From Geothermobacter sp964501815 (lineage in GTDB: Bacteria; Desulfobacterota; Desulfuromonadia; Desulfuromonadales; Geothermobacteraceae), in assembly GCA_964501815.1 (NCBI GenBank), contig CAZCUR010000034.1, forward strand, positions 1 through 27,419: a stretch of DNA of 27,419 bases. Direction: 5' to 3'. Position 1 is the first letter of the stretch, and every line of letters begins with the position of its first letter. The notes beneath the pieces were generated by a model that was not told the DNA's origin, ran no database searches, and saw nothing but the letters and a program-made list of their open reading frames with translations. Of the stretch, positions 7,690 to 15,365 are shown piece after piece. The position numbers and the translations under genes were made by a program.

Positions 7690-7717
7690 TTGCATCCGCC
7701 CCGCGCTGGAGTATGCT
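7690..7717 (+). promoter_or_regulatory. Candidate sigma-70 promoter of pepN
   Basis: TTGCAT (7690-7695), 16-bp spacer, TATGCT (7712-7717). Start predicted near 7724, about 28 nt before the pepN ATG. Both palindromes lie upstream. Confidence 0.45.
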
Positions 7718-7751
7718 TGGCGCTTGCTAGCGCTACAAAGGAGACAGACGG

Positions 7752-10382
7752 ATGCCGACAAAAGAACAGATTTTTCACCGCCAGGACTACCGCCCCTATC
7801 CCTGGGACGTTGCCAGTACCGAACTTTGCTTCGAACTGCTGCCCGAGGCAACCCTGGTGCGCACCCGGCTTAAGCTGCAGCGCAAACCGGAGCAGGCGGG
7901 CGAACCACTGGTGCTCGATGGTGAAAACCTGGAACTGCTCGAGATTCGTCTCGACGGCCAGCCCCTTCCCGAACGCCGCTACCGGCTCGATGAGGCCGGA
8001 CTGACCATTGTCGACCTGCCGTCCGCATGCCTGCTGGAAACCCTGGTGCGCATCAACCCGCAGGCCAACACCGCCCTTGAGGGGCTGTACATCTCCAACG
8101 GCACCTTCTGTACCCAGTGCGAGGCCCAGGGCTTTCGGCGCATCACCTTCTATCCCGATCGCCCCGATGTCCTCAGCCGCTTCACCACCCGGATCGTCGC
8201 CGACAGCAACCGCTGGCCGGTGCTGCTGGCCAACGGCAACGAGGTCGGCAGGGAAAAGCTCGCTGACGGCCGGCTGGCGGTGACCTGGAAGGACCCCTTC
8301 CCCAAGCCCTGCTACCTCTTCGCCCTGGTCGCCGGGGACCTGGCGGAAATCCGGGACAGCTTCACCACCATGAGCGGCCGCAACGTCGCTTTGCGCTTTT
8401 ATGTCGAACATCATCACCGCGACAAGGTCGACCACGCCGTCGCCGCGCTGAAAAAGGCCATGCGCTGGGATGAGGAGCGCTTCGGCCGCGAGTACGACCT
8501 CGACATCTACATGGTGGTGGCGGTGGATGATTTCAACATGGGCGCCATGGAGAACAAGGGGCTCAACGTCTTCAACTCCAAGTACGTGCTCGCCAGCGTC
8601 GAGACCGCAACCGATGCCGACTACCAGGCCATCGAGGAGGTCATTGCCCACGAGTATTTCCACAACTGGACCGGCAACCGCATCACCTGTCGGGACTGGT
8701 TCCAGCTCTCCCTCAAGGAGGGACTGACCGTCTTTCGCGATCAGGAGTTTTCCGCCGACCAGGTGCATCGCGACGTCAAGCGCATCGAGGATGTCCGGCT
8801 GCTGCGCAACAGCCAGTTTCCCGAGGACGCCGGTCCCATGGCCCATCCGGTGCGGCCGGACAGCTACCGGCAGATCAACAACTTCTACACCATGACCGTC
8901 TACCACAAGGGCGCCGAGGTGGTGCGCATGCTCCAGACCCTGCTCGGCCCCGACGGCTTCCGGCGCGGCATGGACCTCTATTTTGAGCGTCACGACGGCC
9001 AGGCGGTCACCTGCGATGATTTTGTCGCCGCCATGGCCGATGCCAACGGACGCGACCTGGAGCAGTTCAGCCGCTGGTACAGCCAGGCCGGCACGCCGCG
9101 CGTGCAGGCGGACTGGCAATGGATTGAACAGGATCGCTGTCTGCGCCTGACCCTTGAGCAATCCTGCCCGGCGACTCCGGGCCAGCCGGACAAGCAGCCC
9201 TTCGTCATCCCGGTCCGCCTGGCCTTGCTCGGCGGAGATGGGGCACCGATGCGGCTCGATTCGGCCGGCCGCACCGAGCTGGTGCTGGAACTGAAGGAAA
9301 AACGCCGGACTTTCGCATTCCACCGGCTGGCGGAAAAACCGGTTCCGTCGCTGCTGCGCGGTTTCTCGGCACCGGTCATGCTGGACGCGCCCTACAGCGA
9401 CGCCGACCTCGCCTTTCTGCTTGCCCACGACAGCGATCCCTTCTGCCGCTGGGATGCCGGCCAGACCCTGCTTTTGCGCACCTTGCTGCAACTTGTCGAC
9501 ACCCTGGAAGCGGGCGCCGACCCCGAACAGGTGCCGCTGCCGCTGGAAGCCCTGCAGCAGGCGCTGACGGACGAGAAGGCCGATCCGGCCCTGCGCGCCC
9601 TGCTGCTGACGCCACCGGCCGAAAGCTACATCGCCGAACAGTGCGACCCGGCCGATCCCGGCCGCATCCACCGGGCGCGCCGTCTTCTGCTGACGTGCAT
9701 GGGGCAGGAGCTGCGGGAGCAGCTTTTCGCCGCCATCGAACGATTGCAGGTCCCGGGTCCGTACCGCTACGACCCGGCCGCGGCCGGCAGACGCAGCCTG
9801 GTCAACCACTGCCTGCAACTGCTGGCACCGGTCTGCGCCGAAGGGCGCGAACTGGCCAGGAAACGCTACCTGCATGCCGACAACATGACCGACCGCTTCG
9901 GCGCCCTGAAGGCCCTGACCCATGCCGCCCCGGATGAGGCGACCGAGCTGCTGGCCGATTTTTATCAGCGCTTCGAGGACCAGCCCCTGGTCATCGACAA
10001 GTGGTTTGCCCTGCAGGCCACCGTCCCCGGCGAAGCGACAGTGGAACGGGTGCAAACGCTGAGCGGACATGCCGCTTTCCGCCTCAACAACCCCAACCGC
10101 TGCCGCTCCCTTCTGGGCAGCTTCGCCCACGGCAACCCGGCCGCCTTCCACCGGCCGGACGGAGCCGGTTACCGGCTGGTGGCCGACACGGTCATCCAAC
10201 TCGACCGCATCAATCCGCAGGTCGCCGCCCGTCTGGTCTCAAGCTTCAACCGCTGGCGCAAAATCGAACCGGTGCGGCGGGAACGGATGCGCAGTGAACT
10301 GGAACGCATCGGGACAGAGTGCCGTTCAAGCGATGTCGGCGAAATCGTCTCGCGGGCACTGGCCGGCGCGACAAAAGGCTGA
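7752..10382 (+). CDS. pepN: Aminopeptidase N (M1 family zinc metallopeptidase)
   Basis: An 876-residue M1 aminopeptidase of the bacterial PepN type, which removes N-terminal amino acids from peptides in the cytoplasm during protein turnover. The substrate-binding GAMEN motif is at residues 264-268 and the zinc site HEYFH at 300-304, with the third zinc ligand Glu323 in LKEGLTVFRDQEF. The catalytic domain is followed by the beta-sandwich and the long helical C-terminal domain of the E. coli PepN class (length 870 in E. coli). AAGGAG precedes the ATG with 8-nt spacing. There is no signal peptide. It stands alone: the divergent neighbour is the 6S RNA, and a GGDEF gene follows 39 bp downstream in the same direction. 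Confidence 0.97.
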   Translation: MPTKEQIFHRQDYRPYPWDVASTELCFELLPEATLVRTRLKLQRKPEQAGEPLVLDGENLELLEIRLDGQPLPERRYRLDEAGLTIVDLPSACLLETLVRINPQANTALEGLYISNGTFCTQCEAQGFRRITFYPDRPDVLSRFTTRIVADSNRWPVLLANGNEVGREKLADGRLAVTWKDPFPKPCYLFALVAGDLAEIRDSFTTMSGRNVALRFYVEHHHRDKVDHAVAALKKAMRWDEERFGREYDLDIYMVVAVDDFNMGAMENKGLNVFNSKYVLASVETATDADYQAIEEVIAHEYFHNWTGNRITCRDWFQLSLKEGLTVFRDQEFSADQVHRDVKRIEDVRLLRNSQFPEDAGPMAHPVRPDSYRQINNFYTMTVYHKGAEVVRMLQTLLGPDGFRRGMDLYFERHDGQAVTCDDFVAAMADANGRDLEQFSRWYSQAGTPRVQADWQWIEQDRCLRLTLEQSCPATPGQPDKQPFVIPVRLALLGGDGAPMRLDSAGRTELVLELKEKRRTFAFHRLAEKPVPSLLRGFSAPVMLDAPYSDADLAFLLAHDSDPFCRWDAGQTLLLRTLLQLVDTLEAGADPEQVPLPLEALQQALTDEKADPALRALLLTPPAESYIAEQCDPADPGRIHRARRLLLTCMGQELREQLFAAIERLQVPGPYRYDPAAAGRRSLVNHCLQLLAPVCAEGRELARKRYLHADNMTDRFGALKALTHAAPDEATELLADFYQRFEDQPLVIDKWFALQATVPGEATVERVQTLSGHAAFRLNNPNRCRSLLGSFAHGNPAAFHRPDGAGYRLVADTVIQLDRINPQVAARLVSSFNRWRKIEPVRRERMRSELERIGTECRSSDVGEIVSRALAGATKG

Positions 10383-10421
10383 TTTTCCGCTAGACTTGGA
10401 AAAAAGGAGTCCAGAAGGGAT

Positions 10422-11342
10422 TTGTCCCTGCGGGTTGACATGAACCAGAACGTGAACCGGCTGCTTGAGCTGGCCGCCGAACTGCTTGCCTGCCGTGGTG
10501 AGGATGACCTGGTCACGATCCTCGACCGCCATCTGCCGGCACTGTGCCCACCGGGGACCTGGCAGATCTGGCAAAAAAAGAACGCAGGATGGAGCTGTGA
10601 GTTTCGCGGACGGCGAAAAAGCGGGTTCGAATCAATAACGCCGCAGAAACTCGCGCAGATGGTTGCAACCGCCCCGCCCCCGTCTTCACCCGGAGAGGGA
10701 CTTCAGGTGGTCCCGCTGGGCGAAGGCAGGGACCATCGGCTGCTCCTGCTTCACGCCGAACAGCCGCCGGCCGAAACCCTTGACCGACTCGCCCTCCTGC
10801 TTGCACCTGCCCTGGACAATCTTCGCAGCCGCATTCAGCTGGAACAGCAGATTATTACCGACGAAGTGTCCGGGCTCTTCAACGCGCGCCACTTTCGCAG
10901 TCTGGTCGATTACGAAATGGAACGCGCCCGCCGCTACGGCCAGGACCTGTCGGTGATCTTTTTCGACCTCGACCACTTCAAGCAGGTCAACGACACCCAC
11001 GGGCACCTGATCGGCAGCCAGGTCCTGCAGCAGATCGGCCAGTTTCTGCGCACCCGCACCCGCCGGGTGAACATCTCCTGCCGCTACGGCGGCGATGAAT
11101 ATGTCCTGCTGCTGCCGTCGACCAACAAGGCCGGCGCCCTGACCCTGGCCGAAAAGCTGCGCAAGGAACTGGCCGAGTACCCCTTTGTTTTCGACGACAT
11201 CGAACCGATCCGCATCACCGCCAGTTTTGGCGTCGCCTCCTTCCCCGGCGACGCCCTCAATCCCGAAAAGCTGCTGCAGCAGGCCGACCGCGCCATGTAT
11301 CGGGTCAAGGCCGCCGGACGCGACGGCGTCGCCGCCGCCTGA
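10422..11342 (+). CDS. GGDEF-domain protein, probable diguanylate cyclase
   Basis: A ~300-residue soluble protein. The C-terminal GGDEF domain has FFDLDHFKQVNDTHGH and CRYGGDEYVLLLP (GGDEY variant, which is normally active), so c-di-GMP synthesis from two GTP is expected. The inhibitory I-site, RxxD five residues upstream in most enzymes, reads RRVN here, so product inhibition is probably lost. The N-terminal ~130 residues have the helical entry and hydrophobic pattern of a degenerate GAF-like sensor, but I cannot identify a ligand. The start is uncertain: TTG at 10422 has AAGGAG 12 nt upstream, while ATG at 10440 is in frame but lacks a clear SD. A c-di-GMP effector is not evident nearby, although pilT and other motility-type genes are in the region. 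Confidence 0.88.
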   Translation: MSLRVDMNQNVNRLLELAAELLACRGEDDLVTILDRHLPALCPPGTWQIWQKKNAGWSCEFRGRRKSGFESITPQKLAQMVATAPPPSSPGEGLQVVPLGEGRDHRLLLLHAEQPPAETLDRLALLLAPALDNLRSRIQLEQQIITDEVSGLFNARHFRSLVDYEMERARRYGQDLSVIFFDLDHFKQVNDTHGHLIGSQVLQQIGQFLRTRTRRVNISCRYGGDEYVLLLPSTNKAGALTLAEKLRKELAEYPFVFDDIEPIRITASFGVASFPGDALNPEKLLQQADRAMYRVKAAGRDGVAAA

Positions 11343-11356
11343 GCAAGTGTTCAGGC

Positions 11357-11821
11357 TCAGAACAAGGTCGCGATTCTCTCATAGGCCTGGCCAAGCCGCT
11401 TCGAAACCGTCAGCAGCATCCCCTGCAGCAATTGCACGGCCACCTCGGGGGCTTCTTTCTTCAGCCGGGCAAAACGCTCCGAACTGAGAAACAACAGGTC
11501 CGCCCCCTCGGGAGCAGCGACCTCCACCGGCGGCTCCGCTTCTCCCAGCAGGCAGAATTCGCCCACGAAACTCCCCGGCCCCAGGCGGGCCAGAAGAACA
11601 CTTTTCTCAGGGATGCTGGTCGGCTTGCGGACATCGAGATGGCCGTTGACGATAAAACCGACTCCCTGGCAGATTCGCCCCGTATCCCAGAGCTTCTCCC
11701 CTGGAACCAGGCGGCGGCACTCAAGCAGTGAGCCCAACAGGTTCGTCTGCTCTTCCGACAGAAAACGGAAGCTCAACTCCCGCTTGAGGCTCCGGCACCA
11801 GTCCTGTTTGTCTTTGTCCAT
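11357..11821 (-). CDS. Stand-alone cyclic-nucleotide-binding-like (Crp-type cupin) protein
   Basis: A 154-residue protein consisting almost entirely of a CNBD-type beta barrel (about residues 20-130), with GEKLWDTGRICQGVGFIVNGHLDV and GSFVGEFCLLGEAE as the typical strands and phosphate-binding-cassette region. The cassette keeps the Gly-Glu but has EPPVEVAA where cAMP binders have an Arg-Ser/Thr-Ala, so the phosphate-contacting arginine is missing and nucleotide binding is doubtful. There is no C-terminal HTH, so it is not a transcription factor; the end is helical. The ATG at 11821 is chosen over the upstream GTG/ATG options because AAGGAG lies 7 nt before it. It converges on the GGDEF gene (14-bp gap) and diverges from the ABC operon. 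Confidence 0.8.
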   Translation of the reverse strand: MDKDKQDWCRSLKRELSFRFLSEEQTNLLGSLLECRRLVPGEKLWDTGRICQGVGFIVNGHLDVRKPTSIPEKSVLLARLGPGSFVGEFCLLGEAEPPVEVAAPEGADLLFLSSERFARLKKEAPEVAVQLLQGMLLTVSKRLGQAYERIATLF

Positions 11822-11825
11822 GGCA

Positions 11826-11853
11826 GTTCTCCTTTGCCTGTTCTCCTTTGCCT
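11826..11853 (-). repeat. 14-bp perfect tandem repeat duplicating a Shine-Dalgarno sequence
   Basis: GTTCTCCTTTGCCT occurs twice without a gap (11826-11839, 11840-11853). On the minus strand each unit carries AAAGGAG, so the CNBD gene has two ribosome-binding sites in series; only the proximal one is at normal distance from its ATG. The distal unit abuts the -35 of the divergent ABC promoter. Confidence 0.85.
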
Positions 11854-11887
11854 TGACAGGCACAACGCCCGTGATTAGTTTCGAAAC
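11853..11887 (+). promoter_or_regulatory. Candidate promoter and palindrome upstream of the ABC operon
   Basis: TTGACA at 11853-11858 is a perfect -35; 16 bp later TTAGTT (11875-11880) is a poor -10. The perfect 10-bp palindrome GTTTCGAAAC (11878-11887) sits across the -10/start region, and AAACGTTT (11884-11891) overlaps it. This is a plausible repressor position. Confidence 0.4.
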
Positions 11888-11921
11888 GTTTGCCAATCTC
11901 CCCGACCCAGGAGGAAGTCAT

Positions 11922-12653
11922 ATGGAAGTCTATATCGAAGCCGACGGGCTGCGAAAGGAATTCGGGTCACTGGTCGCCGTCGACGATATCTCCTTCCGTG
12001 TCGCCAGGGGGGAGGTGCTCGGTTTTCTCGGACCGAACGGCGCCGGCAAATCGACCACCATGAAGATGCTGACCGGCTTTCTGCCACCGACGGCGGGCAG
12101 CGCACGCATCTGCGGTATCGACATCGGCCGTGATCCGGTCATCGCCAAGCGCCGCCTCGGTTATTTGCCCGAAGGCGCGCCCCTCTATCCCGAAATGACC
12201 CCGGCAACCTTTCTTGACTTCATCGCCGGAGTACGCGGCCTGGACAAGGCCAAAACCCGGCAGCGGCTGGAGGAGCTGGCCGAAACCATTCACCTCAAGG
12301 AAGTCTGGCACCGCCCCATCGAAACCCTCTCCAAGGGCTACAAACGCAGGGTCGGCCTGGCCCAGGCGATTCTGCACGACCCCGATGTCCTCATCCTGGA
12401 TGAACCGACCGACGGGCTCGATCCGAACCAGAAACACGAAGTACGGCAGCTGGTGCGCTCCATGGCGGAACACAAGGCGATTATCGTCTCGACCCATATC
12501 CTTGAGGAGGTCGACGCCATCTGCAGCCGCGCCATGATCATCGACCGCGGCCGCATTGTCGCCGACGGCACGCCGCAGGAACTGGTTCAGGGATACGAAA
12601 ACCTCGACGCCATGTTCCGCGCCCTGACAACCAGCAAGGAGGTGGCGGCATGA
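11922..12653 (+). CDS. ABC transporter ATP-binding protein (GldA/NatA-like)
   Basis: A 243-residue ABC ATPase. Walker A GPNGAGKST is at residues 37-45, the signature motif is LSKGYKRRVGLAQAI, Walker B LILDEPTDGLDP, and the H-loop is in IIVSTHILEEVDAI. The sequence type is that of the ABC-2 exporters linked to gliding-type GldA or NatA. A longer reading frame reaches 11613, but the ATG at 11922 has GGAGGAAG immediately upstream and starts exactly where family members start. The stop overlaps the permease start (ATGA). With the permease and the GldG-like protein it forms a three-gene system whose substrate is unknown; in Bacteroidetes GldA/F/G are linked to gliding, but the same set in other phyla has no established cargo. 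Confidence 0.93.
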   Translation: MEVYIEADGLRKEFGSLVAVDDISFRVARGEVLGFLGPNGAGKSTTMKMLTGFLPPTAGSARICGIDIGRDPVIAKRRLGYLPEGAPLYPEMTPATFLDFIAGVRGLDKAKTRQRLEELAETIHLKEVWHRPIETLSKGYKRRVGLAQAILHDPDVLILDEPTDGLDPNQKHEVRQLVRSMAEHKAIIVSTHILEEVDAICSRAMIIDRGRIVADGTPQELVQGYENLDAMFRALTTSKEVAA

Positions 12654-13390
12654 CACCCGGCAACGTCAAGGCTTTGTGCAAGCGCGAACTGCGCAGCTAT
12701 CTGTCCACCCCCCTGGCCTACGTCTTCATTGTCATCTTCCTGGCCATGACCGGGGTGTTCACCTTCTATCTCGGCAGTTTCTTCGAGCGCGGCCAGGCCG
12801 ATCTGCAGCCCTTCTTCCTCTGGCATCCCTGGCTGTTTCTGCTGCTGGTGCCGGCTTTGGGTATGCGCCTGTGGGCCGAGGAACGCAAGACCGGCACCGT
12901 GGAACTGCTGCTCACCCTGCCGGTTTCCATGGTCGAGGCGGTATTTGCCAAGTTTCTCGCCGCCTGGCTGATGCTCGGTGCCGCCCTGGCTTTGACCTTT
13001 CCCATGTGGATCAGCGTCAACCTGCTCGGCCATCCCGACAACGGCGTTATCGTCGCCAACTACCTCGGCAGCTTTCTGATGGCCGGGGCCTATCTCGCCC
13101 TGTCGGCCTGTTTGTCGGCCACCACGCGTAATCAGGTCATCGCCTTTGTCCTGTCGGTGGTGGTCTGCTTCATCTTCCTGATGGCCGGTTTTCCCATCGT
13201 CCTCGATGCCTTCCAGGGCTGGCTTCCTGAAGTTCTGCTCGAGGCCATCGCCTCGCTCAGTTTCTACCGGCACTACATCGGCATCACCAAGGGGATTATC
13301 AGCCTGGCCGACATCCTCTTTTTCTTCAGTTTCATCGCCCTGTGGCTCTACCTGGGCGCCTGGGTGATCGAACGCAAAAAGGCGAGCTGA
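12650..13390 (+). CDS. ABC-2 type permease (GldF-like)
   Basis: A 246-residue integral membrane protein with six hydrophobic segments, approximately residues 20-42, 57-72, 100-125, 138-158, 163-188 and 218-240. Between segments 2 and 3 lies RLWAEERKTGTVELLLTLPVS, the characteristic cytoplasmic coupling helix of the ABC-2/GldF permeases. AAGGAGG precedes the ATG, inside the end of the ATPase gene. It ends 15 bp before the GldG-like gene. It should dimerise and pair with the ATPase encoded just upstream. Confidence 0.92.
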   Translation: MTPGNVKALCKRELRSYLSTPLAYVFIVIFLAMTGVFTFYLGSFFERGQADLQPFFLWHPWLFLLLVPALGMRLWAEERKTGTVELLLTLPVSMVEAVFAKFLAAWLMLGAALALTFPMWISVNLLGHPDNGVIVANYLGSFLMAGAYLALSACLSATTRNQVIAFVLSVVVCFIFLMAGFPIVLDAFQGWLPEVLLEAIASLSFYRHYIGITKGIISLADILFFFSFIALWLYLGAWVIERKKAS

Positions 13391-13405
13391 TCAAGGGAGG
13401 TGCGC

Positions 13406-15289
13406 ATGACACGCCAGAAAATACTCGGCCGCGGCGCCCTGCTGGGCGCTCTGGCTGTCTTTGTTTTGATCAACATCGTCGCCGCCTTTTCCCTGCGCTC
13501 CTGGCGGCTCGATGTCACCGAACAAAAAATCAACACCCTGTCGGAAGGGACACGCAACATCCTGAAGGCCCTGGACAAACCGGTGACACTGAAGCTCTAC
13601 CTGAGCCGTGAGGCCATCCGTAACGCGCCGGGGCTGGCCACCTACGCCGACCGGGTGACAACCCTGGTGGAGGAGTACGCCGCTCTGGCCGGCGGCAACC
13701 TCCAGCTGGAAAAGATCGACCCGGAACCCTTTTCCGAAGCCGAAGATGACGCCGTCCGCTTCGGCCTGCAGGGAATCCCCCTGGGAGAAGGGAACGAATC
13801 CCTCTACTTCGGTCTGGTCGGTGAACAGGATGGCCGGCATCTGACCATCCCCTTCTTCCAGCCGGAGCGGGAACGCTTTCTCGAATATGACCTGACCCAG
13901 CTGATCTATCGGCTGAGCCATCCGAAAAAACTGGTGATCGGCGTGCTCTCCGGCGCCCCCATCGAGGGCGGATTCACCGGCGGCGGCATGCTGCAGATGC
14001 AGCAGCCCTGGCTGATTCTCGACCAGCTGCGCCAGCAGTTCGAGGTGCGCATGCTGCCGAAAACCGGCGACCCCATCCCCGACGATATCGACGTGCTGAT
14101 GCTGGTGCATCCGGCCTACCTGGACGCCGGGGCCCTGTACGCCGCCGACCAGTTTCTCATGCAGGGCAAAAACGCCCTGGTCTTCGCCGATCCTGTCAGC
14201 GAAGCGTCGATCCAGGGGGATCCGGGGCGGGCCCTGAAACCCAACGACGATTTCAACCGCATGCTCGCACGCTGGGGCGTACGCATCCCGGCCGCCAAGG
14301 TAGTCGGCGACCTGGCCCAGTCCCTCAAGGTCAACTACCAGGGCCGGCGCGGCTATATGCAGGTCAACTACCTGCCCTGGATCAACATCGATCCGGCCAA
14401 CTACAACGGCGAGGATGTCATCATCAGTCAACTGGGCAACATCACCATGGGCACCGCCGGCAGCATCGAAATCCTGCCGGAGGCCAAAACAGAGGTCACG
14501 CCCCTGATCCGGAGCAGCGACCAGGCGATGCTGCTTGACGCCGCCCCCATCGTCTTCGCTCCCAACCCCGCGGAACTGCTGGCGAAGTTCAAGCCGTCCG
14601 GCGAGCGCTACATTCTGGCCGCCCGCATCACCGGGGAGATTGAAAGCGCCTTTGAGGGACCGCCAAAGGACAAGTCAAAGAAGGATACGGACAAAAAGTC
14701 CGGTAAAGACAGCCCTGCACCCGAACACAAAAGCAAAAGCGCCCAGCCGGTGCACATCATCCTGGTGGCCGATTCGGATCTGCTGCAGGACAAGTTCTGG
14801 GTGCAAAGCACCAATTTCTTCGGCCGCACTCTGGCCATTCCAACAGCCGCCAACGCCGATCTGGCCGCCAACGCCCTGGAATCCCTGGGGGGCAGTCCCG
14901 ACCTGATTTCGGTGCGCAGCCGGGGCAGCTACCAGCGCCCCTTCACCCTGGTGGCCGAACTGGCCCAAAAGGCGGAAGCCCGTTTCCGCGCCAAGGAACA
15001 GGAGCTGAGTCGCAAACTGCGTGAGACCGAAGCCAAACTGAATGAACTGCAGCGCCAGCGTCAGGACAGCGCCTCGACCCAGCTGACACCGGAACAGCAG
15101 GCCGAACTGGAGAAATTCCGGGCGGAAAAGGTCCGGATTCGCAAGGACCTGCGCCGCGTTCAGTACCAGCTGCGTGCGGACATCGAAGAGCTGGAAACCA
15201 TGGTCAAGGCCTTTAACATCGCCTTTGTTCCGGGCCTGCTGACCCTGGCCGCATTTATCGCCTGGGTTATTCGCAGATCACGCGCTTAA
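13406..15289 (+). CDS. GldG-like ABC transporter auxiliary protein
   Basis: A 627-residue membrane protein. An N-terminal TM helix (about residues 9-29) is followed by SWRLDVTEQKINTLSEGTR, the hallmark of the GldG/ABC_transp_aux family, and a large extracytoplasmic domain. A lysine-rich low-complexity linker (about residues 415-450, KDKSKKDTDKKSGKD) precedes a second globular part with ILVADSDLLQDKFW. A long predicted coiled coil follows (about 520-595), and a C-terminal TM helix (VPGLLTLAAFIAWVI) ends just before RRSRA. The ATG at 13406 is preferred over GTG 13400 because GGGAGG lies 5 nt upstream. It completes the operon with the ATPase and permease. The usual DUF4340 partner of such operons is absent. 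Confidence 0.88.
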   Translation: MTRQKILGRGALLGALAVFVLINIVAAFSLRSWRLDVTEQKINTLSEGTRNILKALDKPVTLKLYLSREAIRNAPGLATYADRVTTLVEEYAALAGGNLQLEKIDPEPFSEAEDDAVRFGLQGIPLGEGNESLYFGLVGEQDGRHLTIPFFQPERERFLEYDLTQLIYRLSHPKKLVIGVLSGAPIEGGFTGGGMLQMQQPWLILDQLRQQFEVRMLPKTGDPIPDDIDVLMLVHPAYLDAGALYAADQFLMQGKNALVFADPVSEASIQGDPGRALKPNDDFNRMLARWGVRIPAAKVVGDLAQSLKVNYQGRRGYMQVNYLPWINIDPANYNGEDVIISQLGNITMGTAGSIEILPEAKTEVTPLIRSSDQAMLLDAAPIVFAPNPAELLAKFKPSGERYILAARITGEIESAFEGPPKDKSKKDTDKKSGKDSPAPEHKSKSAQPVHIILVADSDLLQDKFWVQSTNFFGRTLAIPTAANADLAANALESLGGSPDLISVRSRGSYQRPFTLVAELAQKAEARFRAKEQELSRKLRETEAKLNELQRQRQDSASTQLTPEQQAELEKFRAEKVRIRKDLRRVQYQLRADIEELETMVKAFNIAFVPGLLTLAAFIAWVIRRSRA

Positions 15290-15365
15290 GCTCGCCCTTG
15301 ACCCGGGCAAAGCGGAAGGATTAGAGTGAGGCGGCCATATCTGACAAAAGGAGTCACTTTTTATC

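Noticed and set aside
7707..7721. Sigma-54-like -24/-12 promoter before pepN (TGG-N10-GC)
   Set aside because: Only TGG and GC fit; the remaining consensus bases do not. A sigma-70 match TTGCAT-16-TATGCT covers the same place better. The palindromes alone are not proof of sigma-54 control.
7677..10199. 840-residue open frame on the minus strand opposite pepN
   Set aside because: The opposite strand encodes complete PepN with GAMEN and HEYFH. The reverse frame gives a Gly/Val/Gln/His-rich product without domains, as expected from antisense of high-G+C coding DNA.
14660..14740. Possible frameshift or insertion in the GldG-like gene (lysine-rich stretch)
   Set aside because: The frame stays open on both sides with family-like sequence before and after; the stretch is best read as a low-complexity linker.
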